Notes: generated by a model not told the origin, from the letters alone. Positions 9,591-20,735 are shown, counted from the stretch's first letter. The stretch is 30,244 nt of DNA from Perkinsus olseni (GCA_013115135.1 JABANP010000592.1:1-30244), one strand, 5' to 3'. Numbers and translations are program-made.

Positions 9591-12500
9591 TCACTTCCCA
9601 GAGGAGTTGATAATAATCATCATGGTTTGAGCCACGAAGGCCTCTAACTGCATTATCGCCTTCGCGCTCTTCGCACGTCTTCCTTCATACCTGAAATGTC
9701 GCACATCGCTGTCGCGTGTCGCTCCGCCAGAAGCGAATAAATAATGTCAAGCCACCGCACCCAATCATTAATCACGAAAATTCTTCCGCTCCTATCCACT
9801 AAATAATGCGCTAAAAACTCCGTTATCGGAAAAACTTTTTTGGAAAAAGTTTGCCCTCGTGAATACCATTACCCATGGCTTCCGAGGAACAAAAACGCCG
9901 TGAATCCTGATTGACTGTCAAGGGCTGATGAGGAGCTCCCGCCCGCTACCGTGCAGCCAGCTGTGTGAGGTTCCTCAGCTTGTCTTCGCTCGAACCCATG
10001 CGTTGCCCAAGGCAGAGGACAAGATGATAGAAGATGTCTCGTGGATCTATCCATTGCGTTAGCAGAGTATATAACTTGGCTCGAACCGCCTGAGGAAACC
10101 CAAGATGGAGTAAGGTTGCAAGATTTTAAAGCGACGACAGCACCGAGAAGAAGTACTACAGGCAACCAGTATCACCCGGTAACCCTCCCGGGTAACCGGT
10201 TACGAACGTGCGCCGTGTCCAACTGCCAGCGCAGACGAAATATTCTGAGTGCGCAGTATAATCGTAAGACACCCTCATGTGCCCTTCGGTGTTTTTACAC
10301 ACTCGGTTTTTTTACTCACCTTGCACTAGTCCCAATATGAAATATAAAAGATGTAAATATTTCGATCACAAACAGCCCGAGGCTTCCCCGACCCCCGTTC
10401 CCAATTCCCCCTCCACTCACCAGCATCCGCTTTGGAGACTGCTCGGTTACAATATCTTTGGCAATATCCTCCACGAATACCTGACAAAGATATTCAAGAT
10501 CCTTAGGGGAGGCCTGCTTCAGGTAGTTTTCATCTCGAACACGAGAGGTGACACTCGAAATCAGAACGCAGAAATTAACTCGAACAGAGGGCCCTTTAAA
10601 TGGAAACGCGCTCGGATCGGAACGTGTAGCTAGGGCAATGCGTTCGGTGATGCAAACTCCAACGGGTGGCAAGCTCATACCAGGATTACTCCGGCTCTGC
10701 ACACATAGTAGAGGACAGGGCCAAGCCCCCTTGCGAACGCGATCTTCCTCGCAAGTCTCGAGCGTAATATGAACGTTTGTTTCCTTGTACGGCTGAATGA
10801 CACCCAATGCGAGAATCCTGTAACCCGCTGCCTCGCTCAACTTCCGACACAGATAATCAAGTTCTTGCCATCGAGTCTCTTCCCGTCCCAATACGGGAAG
10901 AGCCATCTTGTGTTTCCGCCCCACTTGGTGTAGTCCACAGCGTCCAACCAGTCTCTCATGGCAATCGCCGCGTATCCCCCGCACACAAGTTTTTTACCCG
11001 AGGGGTCACTACTAAATCGACTATTGCTACAGCTATCATTTACTGTTGTCACTGCTACTGCTGCACTAATGCTACATCTACTATGGACTATTGTTACATC
11101 GCTCTATCATGGCTACTACTACTAAGATGACTAATGCTACTGACCCAGCTCTGTGACTAATGCTACTGACCCAGTTCTGTGACTAATGCTACTGACCCAG
11201 CTCTGACGCACTACAGATATCATCACCACTAATATGACTCAACTATCCCTATATCCACACGCTCCAACATAAAGATCCACCACCCCGAGGAGAGCTGCAT
11301 CCCGGCCCGAAGTGGCGAGTAGATGTCCGACTGTAATCTACGGCCTTGGCCGGGCACGCCTGCTCCGCAGCGCATAGAGTACACAGCACGTGCAGCCTCG
11401 ACTATGTGACGTAAGAAGACGGCTTCAGTACTGCTGCCACTCAGCCGATCTGTCACCCGCGAACTCATCCAAAAATCCCCACGGCGAGCCGAACATTGTG
11501 CGGTTCTTGGTGCCATGAAGCGACACAGCAAAATGGATCAGGTGACACAGATCTGTAGCACTAGGTCGAGAGAGGCATAAGTTATGCTGCATAAGCAACA
11601 TGAAATACGAGCCACTGCAAAGTAAAATTTTGTCAAAACACTTGCTGTGATGACAAGCTGTCACAGCTGACATCATTTTCCTATGTTTCTCGTATTCCAT
11701 CGTCCGAGGCCTCTGTACCTTATCCACCTCGACCAACCGTTATAATGGTACTGACAGACTATACTCACCTTCCAGCTCTGCTTCTCGATGACGGCATGCG
11801 AGTCACTCAGGGTAACGTTCTTTCTTCGAAGTACATCAAGTCGAATCAGAGCCAATCGGGCGTCACATCCACTCTCTTCCACTGAAATAACCACCACTTA
11901 ACGCATCCACCACCGGGGCGACTCACACTAATAAATCATTGATAGCGAAACGGCTAAAAGATACGCGTACGATATCCCCAACATAATGTCAGTATCAAGG
12001 TCTCAGCTATGAGTGGACCCCTGGGAGCTTATTATCGAGATCACAATAGACCTACAGACGTTCCCAGCGGCAAAGAGCCTCTTACCAATCCGTGCGCAAA
12101 GACCCGGGTTCAATCCAAGGGCATGTCGCTGAGAGATATTCATCATATCCCGTTGCAACTAGAACAGCGCACAGCAAAAGATTCTCGCTTCGCTCCGCTC
12201 AATTATCTCACCTCATCTGGAGTAGGCCTCGGTACCCGTATGCCTAAACACCTACTCCTCAGTGGTGGAATCAGCGGGGATAGTGAATCCGCGTGGAAAA
12301 TAAAACGTATCTTTGACACGTACCTGATGCAAGGTCGAGTTCAATCTACCAATCCGCTCAAAATCGATAACAGGGCATAAATTCACTCGGGAACACCGAA
12401 AAATCAAGTGCTCGTACGCTTTTTCTTAGCCTCGCCAACTTCGACAATCGAAATTTCACAATGTTCTCGCGCGCCACGAAATTCCTCCGCTGTGAACTTA

Positions 12501-13601
12501 CTTCTCCATAGTCCGCCTCAGTGCCGCCTGGGCTTGTCGAGTAAGGCAATGAGCATCATTTATCACAACCACATGAAAAGGAACCTCCCCAACCGGCGGG
12601 TTCTCGGCCATTTGTTTGATCAACTAACAATCCAAAGGTCCCCGGATCGATCCCGGCACCCGGCATTTCCTACTTGTTGAATAACAGCAGCATCTCTGAT
12701 GCCAACGTCGCTCGGAGTGACTTCAACATGGAACGCACTGACCACGACCTGAGACGATACGAAAGGTATCGACAGGCCGACGGCCTCACTTGCTCTCTTG
12801 TATTTCCTCAACGCTCAAATTCGAATAGTTCTCTACGCGATCAAAATACGAAGGTTACATACCATCTCTCCAGGCTATCACTCAATCAGGATGGTCAAGC
12901 GACATCGTAAAAATACAAGAAGGAAGGGCTGGGGCTCGAACCCGAGTCGTCTGCTCCTTCGAAACCTACCTGGATATCAACCGTTGTGCTAGTTGTCGCC
13001 TTGAACTGTCGGAAGCTCGTGCTGGTCTGACAAAGAACATTTGCATGATTCGTCCCCGGAGGGGAGGCATTCGAAACGCTCTCTACGAAGCACATGCTTC
13101 AACCTTGGATACCAAAGTAAGAGCTCTCACAAGCCTGCAAATCCCCCCATACTCCCCCACCTTCTCAGCGCCAGGACCAAACATCCCTTCCAATAAGCAT
13201 CGAATCCTGAAGCATATCTTTGCGCACAGCGAAGATTCCATACTTACCGAGTCATCTTCCCACCACCACTGGGGCCGTAGAAAAGGAGATGCGGACAGTC
13301 CTTCGATGCCGCCTGAGCGAAAAACACATTTCACAAAATTAACCAAACAAATGAAATACTGGCAGCTTAGTGCAAAAGTGGCAGCCAATCTTGCTCTCTT
13401 GTAATTCCGCAACGCTACCAAATAACTGCTGCCCAAAAGCCCAACCAATTCAGAGAGTCGCTGCTTAGGCAAGTCAATATTCAACAGGTCCCGGGTTTAA
13501 ATCCCCCATCCTACCAATTTCTTCAGGGTCCTCGTCAAGCTCGGATGGAAGGTGAGCTCATCTAGCTTCTGCGGCCGCTCAGTGTCGACGAGGAACGACA
13601 T
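9591..13601 (-). CDS. RFC3: Replication factor C subunit 3 (clamp loader), complete, 12 exons
   Basis: Exons: 13601-13515, 13312-13248, 13206-13161, 13026-12970, 12748-12674, 12623-12502, 12323-12212, 12158-12086, 11881-11769, 10480-10421, 10089-9950, 9690-9591. They total 1050 nt, 349 residues plus TGA, every junction in phase. Start ATG opens MSFLVDTERPQKLDELTFHP. Walker A is GPSGGGKMTR (about residue 40). The middle region has FHVEVTPSD, the Walker B-like VVINDAHCLT, AALRRTMEKY, and the SRC sensor/arginine-finger box in PLRSRCLGIRVP. The C-terminal collar has AKLYTLLTQWIDP and AIMQLEAFVAQTM. These match RFC3 (38-kDa subunit), which loads PCNA at primer ends in S phase. The length matches the family (about 356). 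Introns 4, 5 and 1 hold tRNA T-arm-like sequences; introns 2, 6 and 7 hold the other dispersed motifs. Confidence 0.92.
10481..11768. other. 1.29-kb intron 9 of RFC3 with open frames and a short repeat
   Basis: On the minus strand a frame near 10900-10740 reads REETRWQELDYLCRKLSEA then YRILALGVIQPYKETNVHI. A second frame overlapping it reads AIAMRDWLDAVDYTKWGG. A third at 11440-11300 has EAVFLRHIVEAARAVYSM. None is part of RFC3, since exons 9 and 10 join in phase without them, and I recognise no family. Confidence 0.4.
11129..11205 (+). repeat. 26-bp tandem repeat, three copies
   Basis: Unit GACTAATGCTACTGACCCAG plus CTCTGT, starting at 11129, 11155 and 11181. It grows out of a degenerate CTACTGCTA-type stretch (11020-11120) inside RFC3 intron 9. 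Confidence 0.85.
12624..12673 (+). repeat. 50-nt RFC3 intron 5 with antisense T-arm
   Basis: The plus strand reads CCAAAGGTCCCCGGATCGAT then CCCGG. Both neighbouring exons are certain RFC3 sequence (VIQQ before, LIKQMAEN after). Confidence 0.65.
12921..12969 (-). repeat. tRNA 3'-half-like sequence at the start of RFC3 intron 4
   Basis: On the gene strand the intron begins GTAGGTTTCGAAGGAGCAGA and continues into the T-arm CTCGGGTTCGAGCCCC. The tRNA-like block starts exactly at the 5' splice site. Confidence 0.6.
13474..13514 (+). repeat. Antisense T-arm at the start of RFC3 intron 1
   Basis: The plus strand reads CAACAGGTCCCGGGTTTAAA then TCCCCC. The intron donor (GTAGGA on the minus strand) abuts it. 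Confidence 0.55.
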
Positions 13602-13850
13602 CGAATCCTATCCAAATCTCTGCATTAGGACTCCATTTTTATCAATTTACTCCCCACTTGTCCCACTGATATCGATCAGCCGATCGATAATCCATCTTTT
13701 ATTGCTGCATTCATCTCACTGCTGCTCATTGCTTGATTTTACCCTGCACGCCCTCTCCTTCACCACGGAGCCTAGCCTTACTCCCATGCCCACTCTCACT
13801 GATATACACACTTCCACATAGCCTACCATCCAGGTCCGCGTCGCTAACTA
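13602..13850. promoter_or_regulatory. RFC3 upstream region
   Basis: About 250 nt between the RFC3 ATG and the MITE at 13851. It is rich in CTCC/CACT runs on the plus strand. A TCGATCAGCCGATCGAT-type palindrome lies at 13674-13689. No clear core promoter element. Confidence 0.35.
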
Positions 13851-14581
13851 CACCATTTCCCGAGCAAATAAAATGTTTTTCCGTTCGGTTTAAACCATTT
13901 TGATAGCAATTTAGCGAGTGTCATTGGAATTAAAAAATTGTCAAACCAAATTCGTTTTGTCACCCAAATTAATATTATGAGCAAATACGATTTAACCCGT
14001 GTCATTCTATTTAAATCGATTTTGATCCAATTTCGCTATCTGAATCATTCTGCTAGTACGATCCTTTCCTGCAACTCGAGCACATACTCTAAGCTCATGA
14101 AACACGGTAGAACACTAATGCTCGTGAATCACGAGTCGTGATTCTTGCCAACGGTAACCACACTTCAATGATTCGATCCGGTGGAAGTTCCTCTGAGAAC
14201 GCTGCCACGTGTGATATCATGTCACTGGCGTGATGTCACGGCTACTACTGTATATGAACTACCTACCATGTTGCGTGTTACCCTCAGCTAATGCTGTGCC
14301 TTAGAAGTCCGACGCCATTGACGTCATATTGAGATAGGAGCTACGGGATGAAAATTTCACGATGAGGCATGCAATGAACAATGGGGATGCGCGCGACTAA
14401 TTCGGCGACTACTGTAGAGCATTCTAAATTGCATGGAAAGTGAGATTTAATATGCGTGACATGAGGTTTTTAAAATTGCTAAAGTGTTTAAAGTGGATGA
14501 AAACTTTTTTAAAACAAACTTCGGTTTTTCAGGCCCTTTTAAATCAAACGAAAAAACATTTTATTTGCTCGGGAAAAGGTG
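13851..14581. mobile_element. 731-bp non-autonomous DNA transposon, TA flanks, imperfect TIRs
   Basis: The left end TA-CACCATTTCCCGAGCAAATA (continuing AAATGTTTTTCCG) matches the inverted right end CGTTTTTTTACA-type sequence closing ..TTTGCTCGGGAAAAGGTG-TA over about 40 bp with a few mismatches. The TA dinucleotides at both edges fit a Tc1/mariner-like target duplication. The interior has no transposase frame. It sits between RFC3 and RagC and contains two overlapping odd palindromes (14121-14143). Confidence 0.7.
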
Positions 14582-14658
14582 TAGAAACCTTCTCATCTAA
14601 ATCATCAAGCGAACAAATTCAAGTCTTCACGACGACCATTTTGATGCAGTAATAATGT

Positions 14659-14690
14659 CCCTACCGAGAGTTGAACCTGCGGCCATAGTC
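14659..14690 (-). repeat. T-arm-like sequence just downstream of RagC
   Basis: The minus strand reads GGCCGCAGGTTCAACTCTCG then GTAGGG. It resembles the intronic T-arm elements, but lies past the RagC stop at 14744. Confidence 0.45.
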
Positions 14691-14743
14691 ACCCCAACGC
14701 AACCCAACGCACCACGGTTGAAACATATCGTCAAAATGTTGCC

Positions 14744-17301
14744 TTACGACCCCTCCTTCACCTGAGTCTGTGTCGGAGAGCTACCCAACACCTACAATCT
14801 CAAATCGATCATCAGGGCGAGCGCTATTCAAATCTACCTGAGCGAGACTTTCCTTAAACTTGTTAATATTATGATCCACCAGGAAGGTCCTATCGAAGTA
14901 CTCCTCCTTGATTTGGCACACCAACGCCAAGAACGTATCCACCTACGATTTGCGGGAAATTTGGTATGAACTTTGCACGCATGCGCACAGCTCCACCCAC
15001 CTCCTTCATGTACAGTATGAGGCCATTGCTCAGAGAGATAGTGCATGAGCTCGCCGAATTGATGGCGAGTGAAGCAGGACCCGCACCTGGAAGTCATCAG
15101 TCACAATCTCGCTCGCCCCAAATCGATCAGCCGTTTCGTGTGATACTCACCCTGTTGTATAACGGCTGCGTCTCGAGGACTTGCCACTCTACTGTCATCT
15201 GAACCAAGGAAGTAATAAATTTTCCGCAGGAAATTGAGTAAATTATTCCGAATTTTCACTTCCATCACCAGACTCGACCACTCGCGCAAATTTCCGCGAA
15301 TTTTCCCAGCAAAAAAATAAGATTTTGAAGGTAAAACACAATCCCTCCACACAAAGAAAACCCTCAAAAAACCAATTCCTCCCCGTATACTTCATCTCCA
15401 TGAAGTTCATGACACGAACTCACGTTTATCGACAAAGCGAGCAAAAAGTGAAAATTTCCCCAAAAAATGGAAATTTTCGTAATTTTTGACCGCTCTCGTC
15501 TTTAATCTCACTTTTTCCGTTACGCGGCGGTCCGATGCCGTAGATGCAACTCGTGTCAATGATGACGTCCAACATGTCCGACATCAACTCGTATGAAAGA
15601 ACAGAATCACCACCACCGAAACCGGAGTCACTCGCCAAGTAAACCTGACAGTGAAAATGCGCACAGCGAAGATTCCGAAGGAAAAAGTATCTTTCTCAGC
15701 AAGGTATCAACGCTCTGCACGGAGAAGACATATCTGATGCTTATGTGAAGGAGCTACAAGCATCTTTGGGTGAGTGGAAAAATCGTCACTGCGCCACGAA
15801 ATTATCATTCTGTTCAGACGAGGATCTTTATAGGAATGGCTGCCGTGTGGCCATTACTTGGCACTGCACGAGCATCTATGATCATTCCGTAAGATACGCG
15901 GGAAACGCACAGCGAGGATTTTCGATGGGGCGACGGGTGTAAAGATACTCTTGATGCGCATAGCGAAGGATTTGAAGCTCGCTGGAATGACCATGAGATA
16001 CTCGGTGCGCACAGGGAAGATTCTCGGTGATCAGGTTTTTGACTGTTTCTCGAGGCTCCTGCAGCAGTTGTCGGTTGTCCATCCCCACGGCCAATGTGTT
16101 GAGCAGCTCTTGGATTCCCTGGTGTCAAATTGCAGGATGGAGCGAGCGTATCTTTTTGATATCGTATCCAAGGTGAGGCTGCTAGGTCGACCTAGTATCT
16201 TCTTCGCCGTGCGCAAATCGCGAAGATATTCCTTTTCAAAATATGTTAGATTTGGTTTTTAAATATCGGACGTGTTCCCATCCCCTAGAAATTAAAATTT
16301 TCCCGCGAAAAAGTTCTCCAATTTCTTACCGCTGTAGGAGCCATCGAACCTGTAGTTGCTGTCGATTTTATGATAAAATACCTGAAAAAATATTTCCGAC
16401 CAAATAAATCCGGAGAAGATTTCGGCATTTTCCCGCACCATCCAATCAACTGCAATGGTCCTTCGCTAAAATCGCATTTTCGCGAAATTTTCGGAAAATT
16501 TTCGGAAAATTTTCGGAAAATTGCATTTTCAGAATTTCACCCTTCCCGCCAAAAATGAAGAAAACTTGCAAAATTCGATCGAAAATTTTGCCGCCTATCA
16601 CCTGAAACACGATATTGGGATTCACCCTTATGGCACGGCGCACGACTCGACGAGCATACAGCAGAGCTTGGTGCCAGTTATCCTCCAGGGAATCTGAAAA
16701 CCTTCGGTGTGCGCAACAGCAAAGCCGCAAGATACCCCCTAGAACGATAAGGAGCTGATACTCTCCCGATAAGGAAAAACGCAGACACCAAATAAAAAAA
16801 GTGGGTCCAGAAATTCCCGAAAATCGCCGGTTTTCGAAAAATTTCTCCTTTTTTTACCGATAACAAAGACGATAGCCACGGTCTTGCTGAACCACGTTTT
16901 ATCCTGCTCCGTCGGTTCCTCCTCAGATTCTCTGTCGAGCTGGTACGTCGAAGGCACGTCCACTATCTTCACATGAGCCAGGTGGTTTGCAACATCTGAC
17001 AGAAACACGTGAGAAAAATCCGAATTCTCCGGAAAAAATCCGAAAATTTGACCGCGCGCCACGAAAAGCCTTATTACGTCGAACTTCCGGCATGGTTGTC
17101 GGCTCTAGATACGCCGTTTCATGCGGAGACGTTTTCCCAAAGACAACGCGGATGATAGAAGATTTCCCTGACCTTGGCAACCCGCAAACCAGGATCTTCG
17201 GGACCTGTGGAAGAAGCACGACGAGTCGACAGCATTCCTGTGGTGGCCACATTGAGAACACACGACGAGGAGATTTGTGAGACGCGTACGTATGATTTCA
17301 T
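14744..17301 (-). CDS. RRAGC: Ras-related GTP-binding protein RagC/D, interrupted by an internal inversion
   Basis: Minus exons: 17301-17251, 17204-17078, 16995-16858, 16693-16602, 16381-16330, then 15644-15512, 15198-15151, 15086-15001, 14942-14838, 14791-14744 (TAA). Exon 2 carries the P-loop GLPRSGKSS in VPKILVCGLPRSGKSSIIRV. Later stretches are NHLAHVKIVDVP, HQALLYARRVVRRAIRVNP, VFYHKIDSN, SYELMSDMLDVIIDTSCIYG, ISLSNGLILYMKE and FLALVCQIKEEYFDR, all matching RagC/D (TORC1 amino-acid sensing at lysosomes; Rag heterodimer with RagA/B). The three exons that belong between 16330 and 15644 lie on the plus strand (separate entry). With them the frame would be 384 residues with every phase matching (human RagC about 399). 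Without them, joining 16330 to 15644 shifts frame, so this locus as written should not give a normal protein. Confidence 0.88.
15704..16172 (+). pseudogene. RRAGC: Inverted block holding three RagC exons
   Basis: Plus-strand exons: 15704-15769 (INALHGEDISDAYVKELQAS), 15818-15888 (EDLYRNGCRVAITWHCTSIYDHS region, including TSIYDHS), 16035-16172 (CVEQLLDSLVSN, RAYLFDIVSK). RagC has the same order: TSIYDHSIFEAFS then AFLFDVVSK. Each exon has a proper acceptor and donor on the plus strand (for example CTGTTCAG^AC and CC^GTAAG), and the outer phases fit the minus-strand exons on either side (1 at 16330, 0 at 15644). The start could also be 15700. No minus-strand copy of these exons is present. The breakpoints lie in 15645-15700 and 16173-16329. 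Confidence 0.85.
16485..16522. repeat. 12-bp tandem repeat in a RagC intron
   Basis: Three to four copies of TTTTCGGAAAAT, itself nearly palindromic, in the intron 16382-16601. Confidence 0.7.
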
Positions 17302-17445
17302 AGCACGCCCAAGCAAATCGTTCGAAGAAATCGCCTCCAAAATTTCCGTGCGAGCGTTTTGAGGCTGATTGGTCAGGCGGGAAACACGCAACTCCCGTCA
17401 AGCTCTGATCAGAAATTGAAACTGATTTAAATTCGTCTCGAACCC

Positions 17446-18857
17446 TTATGACACGATAGTCCAAGGGCTTAGAAAGGTAGTAGCCGGAAGACCGACCTCC
17501 TGGGGTGATCTCCTACGACGGAAGAGTATCAGCACTGCTGATTCAGCATACAACTCTTCTATAAGAACAGGTACGAGCTCAATGCAGAGCCTTTGTGACC
17601 TGGGAGTCGCTGGCTGCGGTATTTTGAACGCAGAATGCTGCATATCGCTACTGACACAGGAGGTAGCAATCGGCTCCGGTACTTCTTGATTAGGCGGCAG
17701 TCGGCGATTGTACAAGTAGAACCATTTACGGATATCACATGCATGGTGACTGTCATGAAAGCCGCCAGTCTTACGAATACAGTAGCTGCAGTTCCTGCCC
17801 GCACCAACACCAGGTAGTGAAACGACGCCATGTACGCGCGGATAACTATGGCGCAGGCGATCCTTTGCCTCTGTCGGTCGTAGGTTAGCAGCCCGAGCGC
17901 GTCAATGAGCATAAGCTCCCAGGAAGATATTGCACAACGTCCAACTATAACTTGGTCGTAGACTATATTACAAAAACAGCATGAAAACGTAGTTACGTTG
18001 CTCTTGGTGTTCGGTAATGTCTTTCAGGGGTGGACTGCGCGTCATGTCGGTCCGCCACCTCAACCCAGCCTTCGATGCATTGAATACTTGTCTTCTATTC
18101 ACGCCAAAGCTGAGGGCCTCAGCCTGAGGCGGCTCGCCGCGAGCAACCTTCGTCGCGAAGAGGACGTCTTCCTCAGAGTGGTAGACTCGGGCTCCCTGCC
18201 CAGTAGATCGCAGCGCCGACGGCGACTCCGAGAGTCGCCTGATGGCTGATGTCGACTGAGGCCAGCTCAATTCTCCATTTGATATGAGATTGCAGAGTTG
18301 CACTTCCTGCTCTACAAACCATGATGAAGGCCCGCATCGTACTCCACGTCACCCGATAGTCCTCCCGCCGGTAACTTCGACCGATGCCGGCCAAACCCTT
18401 GTTTCATGAGAGATCATTAGTAACGAGTTGAGTAGCAAGCCACCACATCTGGCGCTCTGACGCCATGCAAACAACACGCCCGAGTTTATAAAGCAATCTT
18501 GTTTTCATCGGCGAATTTCAGCCTCCCCTCTCCGCCCCTTCACTACATCATCCGAGAAGGCGCTCAGCTCCGTATCGCCGCCGAACGACATGACGAGATC
18601 AAAAATACAAACTAGGAGAGGACAATGATTCCTACCATACCCCGAGATCTCCTAGATTGGTCCGCACCTACTAGTTAACACTCCGCGACACCCCTCCCTC
18701 CTGGTGTGAGTGGCTCAGCTTCACTGAAAATTATCAATTTCTCTCTCAAACTAATTGAGATGGAACTTTTTAGCGCCCCCGGATGAAAGAACGTGGATAC
18801 ATTCTGCCAGCTGACTGCCAATATTTGAAGCGCGAAAACTAGAAATTTAGAGGACAA
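17446..18857 (-). CDS. Unrecognised minus-strand gene, exon-like segments only
   Basis: The clearest part is the 3' end, 17749-17446: a 101-codon frame with HHACDIRKWFYLYNRRLPPN and a TAA. It is preceded in phase by a small exon encoding ELQLLYS after a 41-nt GT..AG gap, and before that AKDRLRHSYPR. Further upstream, 18303-17968 has an open frame with YHSEEDVLFATKVARGEPPQ and MTRSPPLKDITEHQEQRNY. Possible starts are an ATG near 18590 (MSFGGDTELSAFSDD, then GTAGTG) and one at 18857 (MSSKFLVFALQILAVSW, hydrophobic like a signal peptide). I know no family for these, and the segments may belong to more than one gene. Confidence 0.35.
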
Positions 18858-19111
18858 GTCACCGGCATGCTTTGCTACCTTCAGATCGCTCTAATTGTAC
18901 TTCATTCCTCGGTCGTCATTCTGAGAGTAAAAATCAGAAAAGGGGCGCCGCCACCCTCCCCACCTCCATTAAAATGAACACAAAAACCTTTTTTCACCGC
19001 TCGCGAAAAATCGTCGGAAAAAGTCGTGAATTGCATGCCATCACCCGCCGTTTCAAATTTACAGCGGACCCTATTTGCCGACGTTCATGCACGCTGGTTC
19101 CTGGAGTGTAC

Positions 19112-19164
19112 CTGAAAAAAGATAGGGTGCCGGGATTGAACCTAGGACCTGCGGCCTACGCTAC
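19112..19164 (-). repeat. 53-nt intron with sense T-arm, unrecognised gene
   Basis: On the minus strand: GTAGCGTAGGCCGCAGGTCC, then TAGGTTCAATCCCGG, then a strong TCTTTTTTCAG acceptor. The tRNA-like block begins at the donor, as in other introns here. Confidence 0.5.
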
Positions 19165-20735
19165 AGATAATTGACCAAGCATCCCAGTCACTGAGGAATT
19201 TTCGATGACACTCGGAAGAACCCAGTATGACCTCCGATTCCACCGATGTCCAGGCTGACCAGCGAGACTGTACGAAAAGGAAGAGGGCTTCTCATACGCC
19301 TCCAGCAGCCCCTGACAGACAACTGAACTGAAACGAAGAAAGCGCGGGCCCATTCAGACCATACGGGCCGAGCAGAATCAGGAGAGCCATCGGAATTTCC
19401 GGTCCGGAAATCGATCGAGCGATCGATGCTTTAGTGCCAACACTCACTAGCGGTAAATCAGTGTCCAATGTGGAAGGTTCACGACGGATAGACCGATTGC
19501 CGTTCTGAGGGGGCGACGGTGACTCAACGCGCTCTGAGGAAGAGTACACCTGGGGATAGATTCAAATCGATCACGTAATCGATTATGTCCCAATGTGAAC
19601 TGAAGCTCACTATCAGCATACCCATCCCTGTGACTACCTCTCTTCTCGGCAACAACTTCGGGGATATTCTTCACTTCCACCATACTCACGGAAGAGTCTC
19701 TGCCTGAAAATATCTTCCGGTTGACCATGCAAGATACAAAACAGGTCAAGTAAGGAACCGCGCCTCGGGTTGCGCCCGAGTGCCCAATCAACCAAGCCAC
19801 ATCTCCCTGCCCGGCATCTTCCACCAACCTGACACCGGCATCAACGCCTCGCCTGCCTCATGCTCCTTCTGCCCTCGTGAAATATGGCTCAGAGTCGACA
19901 CAGGAATCTTTGGTCCACTCCTGAGTTTGACAGGAGACGTTAAAATATCATCTCTAGAGGCATCGTGTAAACCCTAAAACCTACGCAAGAGCGTGAGCAA
20001 CCGAGCAACACAATTCAGGAAATATCCAAAGAAATTTCTCAGGATTTCTTTCACGAGAAGGAACTACACCCAACTAGGGTGTCGCCAGTGGGAAACAAAA
20101 CGGGCGCTTTCGTAAGTTATGAATCATAACAGGCAGTATCTTTCGAACAAGCACGTGACAAACAGAATAGGTCACCTCACCGATCTCGTGCTACGTCCAC
20201 CATCATCGCTTCCACTGCCTCCGTACCTCTCTGCGACCTAGTATCTTCGCAAGAGAAACTTTTCCGAAAAAATTCTAGTTTTTTCCCGGAAATTCCAAAA
20301 GCTTTTAGAGATGTTTCCCGTATAGCTTTTCGAATATCTTTCTGATATATATACTCGACCTTTCTGACTCCCGCAAGGTCTCTCCTTCGCGTATCTTCCA
20401 GCATTAGACCTAGTATTTTTTCTCGTCCCAACCGTAGCATTTTCCACTTTATTGAACACCAGCGAGTGATGCTGGGTATCTTTCTATGATGACCCTTTCC
20501 GTATCTTACCACCTTCGACCTCTCTCCTACTCTCAGGTGGAAGCCTACCATACCCCACCCTCAGAATCTGAGGCGTGCGGGAGGATCTACCGAGGAATCT
20601 TCTCCCCCTTTCCAGTACCCTGTCTTCCGGAAATCTTCGCTGTGCGCATTTATACCGAGCCGCCGCAGCATCGAGAATCTCCTGAGTGAGTTCTTCCGAA
20701 AGATACCACTCCCTCGAAGAGCCCCCTTCCGCCAT
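19165..20735 (-). CDS. Unrecognised minus-strand gene, disordered product
   Basis: ATG at 20735 opens MAEGGSSREWYLSEELTQEI and a frame of 83 codons. A 36-nt GT..AG stretch inside it contains the GCGCACAGCGAAGATTTCC motif. Later exon-like segments read SGPKIPVSTLSHISRGQKEH (about 19955-19865), VEVKNIPEVVAEKR (near 19680), and SSSERVESPSPPQNGNRSIR ending DTDLPL^GTGAGT (about 19548-19448). They are rich in S, P and charge, as in a disordered regulatory protein. The links between segments are not proven and I recognise no domain. 20160-20480 is dominated by repeated AAGATAC words. Confidence 0.35.

Noticed and set aside
10041..10340. Plus-strand ORF of 99 codons
   Set aside because: It is the shadow of RFC3 exon 11 on the other strand.
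12099..12118. T-arm-like GACCCGGGTTCAATCCAAGG on the plus strand
   Set aside because: It lies inside RFC3 exon 8 and encodes GLNPGL of the known HALGLN region, so it is coding and not an inserted tRNA piece.
12748..15151. Identical RDAAVIQQ at exon ends in RFC3 (12674) and RagC (15151), first taken as a duplicated exon
   Set aside because: Codons differ at most positions and each exon fits its own protein and phase; the match is coincidence.
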